NCBI GenBank assembly: GCA_016715325.1 | Contig: JADKAL010000015.1 | Location: forward strand, 1-26,653 | Direction: 5' to 3' | From: Methylococcaceae bacterium | GTDB taxonomy: Bacteria; Pseudomonadota; Gammaproteobacteria; Methylococcales; Methylomonadaceae | DNA length: 26,653 bases | Shown: positions 20,594-26,653 of the stretch, piece by piece | Position numbering within the stretch: position 1 is the stretch's first letter | How the letters are laid out: every line of letters begins with the position of its first letter | Program-made: the position numbers and the translations under genes | Notes under the pieces: generated by a model | Databases searched by the model: none | What the model saw: only the letters and a program-made list of their open reading frames with translations | What the model was told of the DNA's origin: nothing

Positions 20594-20632
20594 AAGGCGC
20601 TTTTCTTGCAAAAGAAGTTGCGCCTTTTTTTT
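20594..20632 (+). terminator. Terminator-like hairpin in the leader
   Basis: AAGGCGC (20594-20600) pairs with GCGCCTT (20620-20626). Inside, TTCTT and AAGAA close a GCAA tetraloop, with a small internal loop between the stems. Eight T residues follow. It lies about 75 nt after the predicted sigma54 start and 51 bp before the ATP-grasp start codon, so it could end a short RNA or attenuate the operon. Confidence 0.75.
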
Positions 20633-20683
20633 ACCGCAACAATGAGCAAACGAGCAGCATGATAGTTATTTGGAGATTGCACT

Positions 20684-22117
20684 ATGGCTTCATTATGGAA
20701 TGAATACGCTGTTTCAGAGGCTTACGACGAAATGCGATGTTCAAAAAATCTGGCGAGAGCATCCGCAGAGAGATTAAGCAACTATTTGGACAGCTTGGAC
20801 GGCAATGCGCTCGATGTCAGAAAACCGCAGCAGAAATGGCCATTATGGAAATGGGTATTACTTTTACAGTCTATAGCGACGAAGGTAATCTCGACCGAGC
20901 TTGGCCCTTCGACATAATTCCTCGCATCATTGAAAACAAAGAATGGCAAAATGTTGCTGTCGGCCTAAAGCAACGGCTTAAGGCATTGAATTGTTTCATC
21001 AACGATGTCTATAACGAGCAGCTTTATCAAAGAGGTTAATTCCTGAAAGCATCATAACTAGCTCTACAAACTTTCTTCAGGAATGCGTCGGCATGAATCC
21101 GAAATACGGCGCTTAGGCGAATATTGCGGTAACGATTTGGTCCGCGATAAAGATGGAACTTTATACGTACTGGAAGATAATTTGCGCGTTCCGTCGGGCG
21201 TGTCCTATATGATTGAAAACCGGGTTATAACTAAAAGTCTTTCCTGAGCTATACAAGATTTAGATGTTTTGCCTGTCGACGATTATCCGGTTAATTTGTA
21301 CGAGATGCTTTCATCAATCGCCCCTGAACATGTCAGAGTCGCCGCGGATAGCCGTTTTAACGCCGGGAATTTTAATTCAGCCTATTTCGAGCATGCGTTT
21401 CTTGCGCAACAAATCGGTGCGGAATTGGTTGAAGGAGCCGATTTGGTGGTTCAAGACGATGATTGCGTGTATATGCGCACCATTAACGGGCTTGAAAAGG
21501 TTGATGTCATTTACCGCCGGATTGATGATCGCTTTCTTGATCGAAGTATTTAATAAGGATTCAATGCTGGGTGTCAAGTTGATAAGAGCCTGGAAGAAGG
21601 GGAATGTATCTTTAGCGAATTCGCCCGGTAGCGGGGTAGCCGACGATAAGTAGTCTACGCCTATGTACCGGAGATGATTCGTTTCTATTTAAATGAAGAG
21701 CCGTTATTGCCTAACGTACCGACCTTCCTCTGCAGCGAACCGGATCAAGCTCGATTACGTTCTAACGCATCTTGAAGAATTGGTTGTAAAACCTGCTAAT
21801 GAATCAGGCGGTTACGGTATGTTGGTAGGACCGCACGCCACTAAAAATGAAATTGAAGGTTTTCGTAAGGTCATCAAATCTAATCCTCGTAACTATATAG
21901 GGCAGCCAACCTTAGCACTTTCGACATGTCCGACTTTATGCAATAATCACCTGGAACCTCGGCATATCGATTTACGACCGTTTATATTGCAGGGGGAGAG
22001 CAGTTTTGTAACGGCAGGCGGCCTAACCCGCGTTGCACTTAAAAAAGGTTCCTTGGTGGTTAACTCGTCGCAGGGCGGCGGTAGTAAAGACACGTGGATA
22101 ATCAATACTGGAAGTAA
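20684..22117 (+). pseudogene. Circularly permuted ATP-grasp protein (DUF404/DUF407), multiply broken
   Basis: Family blocks appear in order but in changing frames. They are EAYDEM, then MGITFTVYSDEGNLDRAWPFDIIPRII, LKQRLKALNCFINDVYNEQ, and [17 protein letters not shown]. Then come [76 protein letters not shown] and finally [13 protein letters not shown]. At least five indels are needed, and TAG at 21114-21116 replaces the expected Trp codon. The corrected length, about 478 residues, fits the family. These proteins are predicted peptide-forming or amidoligase-type enzymes that occur with an alpha-E partner, as here. The gene is driven by the NtrC/sigma54 region upstream. Confidence 0.85.
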
Positions 22118-22119
22118 AT

Positions 22120-22996
22120 ATGTTATCTCGATCGGCAGAACGGCTCTATTGGTTGGCAAGGTATCTGGAAAGAACGGAAAATACAGCAAGATTGCTGAGT
22201 GTTTGCATGAACCTCATGTTTGACATGCCGATGGATGTCCAAGTGAGCTGGCGAAATTTGCTCACGATTTTCGGTGCGGAAAATGCGTTTCTTAAGCTCT
22301 ACGATGTCCCTAACGAACAAAATACGATGCGCTTTTTTGCTCACCGATACGGCAAATCCCGGGTCTTTATTTTCATCCTTAAATGCGGCACGAGAAAACA
22401 TACGAACATCCGTGAACTCATGCCGGATGAAGCGTGGCAACAAGTTAATGAGATGTATCTCTTTGCAAAAGAGAATGTGAATAACGCCACAAACCGTCGC
22501 GGGCGGGTTTTTTAATATTGACTGAGATTTTACGAGGCTGCCAACGTTTTACCGGCTTTATGTCCGGCGCGATGAGCCACGATGATGCGTTACGCTTTAT
22601 CCGCATAGGAAGGGCTATTGAGCGAGCCGAGATGACCACGCGAATTCTCGATATTGCCACCGTTTTGTTAGCGGATGACCGGAGCGATAAAACCCGGCAA
22701 TACGAAAATACAATGTGGATGAATGTCTTAAAATCCTTGAGTGCGCTTCAATGTATCGAAAAAGCATCGTCGCCATCGTATAAATAGCGGCGACGTGTTG
22801 GATTTCTTACTCAAAGATCCCGATTTTCCACGATCCGTTAGATACTGCGTAAAGATGCGGAAGTTTATATCAAAGGCTGCCACGCTCGGAAGGACTCATC
22901 GATAATTTAGTTGTGTTGCGGAATCATTGATAGCGGTGGATATTTATAGTATCGATCCCGTTGCAGCTTCATCATTTCCTGGACGAAATACAGTGA
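22120..22996 (+). pseudogene. Alpha-E domain protein (DUF403), multiply broken
   Basis: The start [26 protein letters not shown] is the signature of alpha-E proteins, and EILRGCQRFTGFMSGAMSHD and FIRIGRAIERAEMTTRILD follow in another frame. After about 22755 the frame changes again, giving DVLDFLLKDPDFPRSVRYC, then RLPRSEGLIDNLVVLR, and LHHFLDEIQ before TGA at 22994-22996. Correction gives roughly 292 residues. The family is entirely helical and is found next to the circularly permuted ATP-grasp protein. Its biochemical role is not established. The ATG sits three bases after the probable end of that gene, which implies coupled translation. The transglutaminase and Anbu-type protease genes that often complete this set are not seen here. 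Confidence 0.83.
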
Positions 22997-23208
22997 GTTT
23001 GGCTGTGACGCATAACCAGATAGCCTCAACTTGGTTTTTATCTTCTACCTGAGTTATTGTTCGGCAGTTTTAATGTTTGAGCCTCGGAGCATGTGACTTT
23101 AGGCTCTCCGCTCGGAAGTAACGATTCCTGTATAAAAGCAATGAATGATTAATAAGGTTTTTCCTAAAAGCCCGGAGCCGAAGAGAAATTTAAAACTGTA
23201 AAGGCCGA
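22997..23208. other. Intergenic sequence, no gene recognised
   Basis: About 210 bp between the alpha-E gene and the next minus-strand gene. I tried both strands for a transglutaminase-like or protease start and found none. Given the damage around it, a short broken frame could be hidden here. Confidence 0.35.
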
Positions 23209-23392
23209 TTAAACCGGATTTTGAAGCTTTTTCAAAATAGTTTTACCGATAAAGTCGGCAAATTCTTCTTGATTTTCGTAGCTTGGGATTGAGACCGAAA
23301 ACTAACTACCGACATAATCAGCTTTTTGTTTCGGAAATCTCTACATGCGATCTGCCACAGCCTTCGCAGTAGGTGCGCCTTAATCGGTGCAT
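23209..23392 (-). pseudogene. Small two-cysteine protein of unknown function, frame broken
   Basis: Two protein-like segments lie on the minus strand. The first, from an ATG at 23392, reads MHRLRRTYCEGCGRSHVEIS and holds a CxxC pair typical of a metal knuckle. After one or more indels the second reads YENQEEFADFIGKTILKKL and ends at TAA (23209-23211). Together they would make about 60 residues. I do not recognise the family. It lies downstream of the rubredoxin on the same strand, so a link to metal or redox chemistry is possible but unproven. Confidence 0.45.
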
Positions 23393-23533
23393 TTTGCCGA
23401 AATACAGGGATTAAATTTCATTTCGATACCTATTCAGATAATCGTGCTAGATGAATCTCAGCCGATAGATATAGATTCGGCCCTTTGGGGACTCAGCCTC
23501 GATCGCCTGTCGGTGGTCTGTGTTTCGACTTGT

Positions 23534-23770
23534 TTAACACAAACAGTTCCAGATTTTAAAAAGGCCGAATCGGTAACGCAAAACAAACTGGTCATTTTTT
23601 AGTATTCGAGCAGCTAAAAAACTTTTCGGCGCTCCGCAAATGGGACACTCCCAGTTGTCAGGAATATCTTCCCAGCGCGTACCGGGTGCAATGCCGCTAT
23701 CGGGATCGCCTTTTTCTTCGTCATAAATATGTTCGCGTTCCATACAATGGTATTTTCTATAATCGGACAC
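23534..23770 (-). CDS. Rubredoxin with one iron-ligand cysteine replaced
   Basis: The GTG at 23770 is preceded by a strong GGAGGTGATC ribosome binding site. The product starts [20 protein letters not shown] and contains [19 protein letters not shown] and [10 protein letters not shown], which is diagnostic of rubredoxin. The first iron knuckle should be CxxC but reads Cys-Met-Glu-Arg: CGC replaces TGC at the second cysteine. The second knuckle (CPIC) is intact. With three ligands a normal Fe(Cys)4 site could not form. The frame runs on to 78 residues, longer than the usual 54-58, so a stop may have been lost near the C-terminus. Rubredoxins are small cytoplasmic electron carriers. The substitution may be a sequencing error, as in other genes nearby. 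Confidence 0.8.
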   Translation of the reverse strand: MSDYRKYHCMEREHIYDEEKGDPDSGIAPGTRWEDIPDNWECPICGAPKSFLAARILKNDQFVLRYRFGLFKIWNCLC

Positions 23771-23828
23771 GATCACCTCCAATAAAGTAATTATTTTGAT
23801 GAATGAATTGAACTTAATCGTTTTATCT

Positions 23829-24834
23829 TTAAACAACACAGCTTTGCGCCGCCGGGTTGCAATGCAGCCACGATGATTTTGCAATTAGTTTTAACATCCT
23901 CTAGTGATAGACGAGGTGCCGAATCGTTGAACACAATCGCTGAAATGCTCGATTTCAAGCCGGAAGTGATTAGCCGTTGGCGATCGCTCTTCACAGACTT
24001 GACCAGCTTCTGTCCACCAGCTAATCACCGGCACATCATCATTAATTTGCCGAACAATGTGACATTTGATGCCGCCCTTGTTGCCGGTAATCTCAATATT
24101 CGCAGCGTCTGGCCCGTTCAAAACTGAAATCAAAATGCGCGAATTTACCGTCGCCGAAATCAATAACTCCGCTGGTCGAAATATCGGCGCCGCTTTCAAC
24201 ATGTTTGGACGTGGTAGTGCCTGACGGCAACCGGTCGAGGTCGAAAAATATCCGGGCCGAATGGATAGCGTAACAACCGATGTCCCACATGGCGCCGCCG
24301 CCGCGTCCGGTACTCTCCTCCAAACGGTGGACATCCGGGCGGGCCGCATCATGAGAAAGGAAAAAGTCGCTCGCACCGATCACTTCAACGATGATACCTG
24401 AATGAATCCAATTCCTGCACTCGGGCGTGTTGCGGATGAAAACGGTACATGAAGCCTTCCATAACTTTAACCTTCTGTTTCTTAGCCGCCGATTGGATGG
24501 CTTCTATGTCATGACCCTTAACCATAGGCTTTTCGCAAAGAACGTGTTTCCCTTTTCCAATGGCCGTAACATCCATTCAGTGCTCGTGATTGGCCATCAG
24601 TAAATACACCGCTTGAATATCGTTAGCATTTAATAATTCGTCGAGACCGTCGTAGGCGCGAACATTTTGCTGATTAGGTGCGTATTGAGCCAATGTTTGC
24701 GCTGATGCACCAACACGTCGGCTGGCGATAGCGACCAACTCCGCGTTCGGGGACTCTGACAATAGCGGGCATCAAACGCTCGTTAATTCGCGCCGCACCT
24801 AAAATGCCCAGCGTAATTTTGGATTTAAATTCAT
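23829..24834 (-). pseudogene. Gfo/Idh/MocA-family oxidoreductase, multiply broken
   Basis: The gene starts at an ATG at 24834; after an early indel the Rossmann segment ITLGILGAARINERLMPAI follows. Then come ESPNAELVAIASR, IQAVYLLMANHEH, and the signature GKHVLCEKPM. Further on are KVMEGFMYRFHPQH, GGAMWDIGCYAIHSARIFF, VIDFGDGKFAHFDFSFERA and [13 protein letters not shown]. At least five frame changes are required. Length after correction is about 335 residues, normal for the family. These enzymes oxidise or reduce sugars and cyclitols with NAD(P); EKP carries the conserved catalytic lysine. The closest layout is that of dihydrodiol/xylose dehydrogenase-like members, but the substrate is unknown. 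The exact C-terminal stop (23829-23831) is uncertain. Confidence 0.82.
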
Positions 24835-25188
24835 ACTTTTAACTCGCTCATACAATTAACGGAGATAGTTTGAGGCGCAATCTTAACACCTATCACTTTT
24901 GTAATACTAGTATAATTGTTTGATTTTATTACCTATTATGATTTTCACAGTAAAATGGGTGGCGGAAGAAATCGCTTGAACTTTAGAATCGGTATCTGGG
25001 TTACCCAAGCCAGGGTTGCAGGAATTATCTAATGGTTAAAAAACCAGAGTTTGCTGTATCGGCTGGGCCTCAATAGCAACGTTACTAAAGTGATATGCGG
25101 CAAAGCAACAACCCTTAACCTTACCTTTTTCGTTATTTGCTTGGTATAATAGAATATTAATTAAAGTAGCCGTTCTGGTCAAGAGTTC
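24835..25188. promoter_or_regulatory. Divergent intergenic region before dapA
   Basis: This 354-bp region separates the minus-strand oxidoreductase from plus-strand dapA. TATAAT at 25145-25150 is a good -10 for dapA, with a weak -35 (TTACCT) at 25121-25126. Another TATAAT occurs at 24911-24916. The middle part (about 24955-25110) is GC-richer and I cannot assign it to any gene or RNA. Confidence 0.4.
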
Positions 25189-26061
25189 ATGATTCAAAGG
25201 TAGTATCATCGCTTCTAGTCACCCCCATGGAAGAAAGCGGAGCAGTGGATTGGGCAAGTTTACGAAAGTCAGAATTCCATATTGCACAAGGTTCCGATGC
25301 GCTGGTTGCCGTCGATGCGACCGGCGAGTCGGCGACGCTTGATGAAGACGAGCATTATTGCAGTCATTCAAGCGGTTATGGAGATATAGTCAACAGAGGA
25401 ATACCGGTTATTGCCGGAACCGGATCGAATTCCACAACCGAGGCTATTACCTTAACCCGTAGAGCTAAAGAAGTCGGCGCCGACGCCTGTTTGCAGTTGT
25501 CCCACCTTATTATAATAAGCCGACACCAAGAAGGTTTATATCTTCTCATCATAAGGCTATCAGCGAAGCGTGAAATTCCTCAGATGTTATACAATGTGCC
25601 GGGACGGACGGCGTGCGATATGCTGCCTGAAACGGTAGACCGATTTATGGTGGCCCAATGTCGTCGGTGTTAAAGCGACCGGCAGTTTAACCCGAATTAG
25701 CGCTATCAGAAAGTTGTACGGTCCCGATTTTGCCATCTACAGCGGCGACGATGCGACTAGCCGGTGTTGACAAGATGGGGAGAACGGAACGATTACCGTT
25801 ACCGGCAATGTCGCGCCGAAATTAGTTCACGAAATGATATTAGCCGCTATCGAAGGCGACGCCGAAACCGCAGCGGCTATCGATGCCGATTGGCGGCATT
25901 GCATAAACACCTCTTCATCCAAGCCAATCCGATCCCTGTAAAATGGGCTGTGGCGGAAATGGGATTGATGGAGCGAAATTCGGTTGCCGCTAACATGGTT
26001 AACGGAAGACTGTTTCGATAAAGTTAGAAGCGCCATGAAACAAGCAGAAATAAATGTATAA
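25189..26061 (+). pseudogene. dapA: 4-hydroxy-tetrahydrodipicolinate synthase, multiply broken
   Basis: DapA blocks appear in order: MIQ then GSIIA, VDWASLRK, EFHIAQGSDALVAV, GESATLDEDEH, and IPVIAGTGSNSTTEAITLTRRAKEVGADAC. The catalytic tyrosine follows in [19 protein letters not shown], then the Schiff-base lysine region [13 protein letters not shown] and FIQANPIPVKWAVAEMGL. The last part ends AMKQAEINV at the TAA, 26059-26061. At least eight indels interrupt it. The GTTGES motif reads DATGES, and the Glu after the Schiff-base lysine is missing. The family length of about 291 residues fits the span. The enzyme condenses pyruvate with aspartate semialdehyde for lysine and diaminopimelate. 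bamC follows directly, the same order as in E. coli. Confidence 0.88.
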
Positions 26062-26065
26062 AGGC

Positions 26066-26653
26066 ATGAGAAATAAACTCCGTTTTCGCGTTAACTAGAT
26101 ATCATGGCTGCATCTTCAGGATGCAGCTACCTTGGTTTATTCCCCGATAAAGAAAGGATTACCCAGTACACCACAGAAACGCGCCGCGCTGAACTGGCCG
26201 AGCAGTTGCGGCAAATAAAACAGGAAGTAGTTCTGGTGATGTTCCATCAGCCCCGGATAGAAACGAAAAAGTACCGGAATCCGCCGATAATACGACCACG
26301 TGCCGCGCCGCCTTTCGTCGACAGTAGCTCATCGGAAGATTCGTCGTCCGAAGAGGCGACTGAATTCCACGCCTCCCGAAATCCCAGCCACCGAAGTCAC
26401 GCCGGCGGATGAATCGGATGCGCAGGAATCGGTTTCGTCGATTGAAATCGTTAAGTACGATGACGGGAGAGCCGATTACGTTTAGGCGCGGGTTTTGCTA
26501 AATCTGGCGCGTAATCAACAAGGCGTTGACGCGCAATGGGATGACGGAACGCAACCACGATCAAGGTTTAGTCACGATTCATTAAGATCCCGATGAAAAA
26601 AAGGCCAAAGACGATAGCTTTATGGATGAAATCGATTTCATTTTTAAAGGCAT
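26066..26653 (+). pseudogene. bamC: Outer membrane assembly lipoprotein BamC, 5' part, multiply broken
   Basis: After MRNKLRF and an early frame change, a lipobox-like ASSGC is followed by SYLGLFPDKE and QYTTE, the typical start of BamC (NlpB). Later frames give VSSIEIVKYDDGRA, then segments matching LGAGFAKSWRVINKAL, MTERNHDQGLVTI and a DDSFMDEIDFIFKG block at the window edge. The gene therefore continues past the end. BamC is a lipoprotein of the BAM complex that inserts beta-barrel proteins into the outer membrane. It starts four bases after the dapA stop, and dapA-bamC adjacency is conserved in gammaproteobacteria, which supports the assignment. The middle region is low-complexity (Ser/Glu-rich) and poorly resolved. 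Confidence 0.72.

Noticed and set aside
20291..20662. A 123-codon plus-strand frame between arsS and the ATP-grasp gene
   Set aside because: It runs through the arsS C-terminus, the NtrC sites, the sigma54 promoter and the terminator hairpin, and its translation is basic and low in complexity. It is not a gene.
23387..23602. A 71-codon plus-strand frame opposite the rubredoxin region
   Set aside because: No recognisable motif or ribosome binding site, and its right part is the reverse of the rubredoxin C-terminal frame.
24955..25110. GC-richer patch before dapA considered as a tRNA, small RNA or lysine riboswitch
   Set aside because: I could not fold it into a cloverleaf and found no lysine riboswitch core or terminator.

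Overview
The window looks like a chromosomal contig from a gammaproteobacterial (type I, Methylococcales-like) methanotroph. Three things point there. Two tandem methylene-tetrahydromethanopterin dehydrogenase genes lie at the left edge, which is the C1 pathway of methylotrophs. The 16S rRNA has gammaproteobacterial signatures that I recognise as Methylococcaceae-like. Housekeeping neighbourhoods such as tyrS-rrn and dapA-bamC are also gammaproteobacterial. Genus-level placement is inference, because I could not run an alignment. I see no insertion sequence, prophage, CRISPR array or plasmid gene.

Left part (1-10516), nearly all intact. The end of one mtdB paralogue is followed by a complete one. 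Next come a GacA-type response regulator on the minus strand, a Crp/Fnr-family regulator, and a second LuxR-type response regulator whose receiver pocket is atypical. A minus-strand run of quinone oxidoreductase, mercaptopyruvate sulfurtransferase and a small unknown gene looks like an operon. argC and erpA (plus strand) follow. A murein endopeptidase of the M23 family (minus strand) is split by one base missing from an A run. tyrS then leads directly into the ribosomal operon.

Centre (10517-16434): a complete rrn operon, 16S, tRNA-Ile(GAT), tRNA-Ala(TGC), 23S and 5S. It has a strong promoter, two BoxA elements, RNase III-type processing stems around 16S and 23S, a structured spacer hairpin, an unusually long 23S-5S spacer and a clear intrinsic terminator.

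Right part (16435-26653): recognisable genes that are almost all broken by indels. In order these are a flavin disulfide reductase, arsM and arsS (arsenic methylation and arsenosugar-type chemistry). After them comes a sigma54 promoter with two NtrC-like sites in the geometry of E. coli glnAp2, then a circularly permuted ATP-grasp gene and its alpha-E partner. The last group is a small two-cysteine gene, a rubredoxin, a Gfo/Idh/MocA oxidoreductase, dapA and the start of bamC.

The density of frame breaks rises towards the right end and hits genes expected to be essential (dapA) as well as accessory ones. Falling sequence quality near a contig end is therefore the simplest explanation. Genuine decay in a host-restricted lineage is the alternative. 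The most interesting functional signal is the NtrC/sigma54 control region at 20411-20632. It ends in a terminator-like hairpin before the first gene and so could encode a nitrogen-regulated small RNA or leader attenuator.
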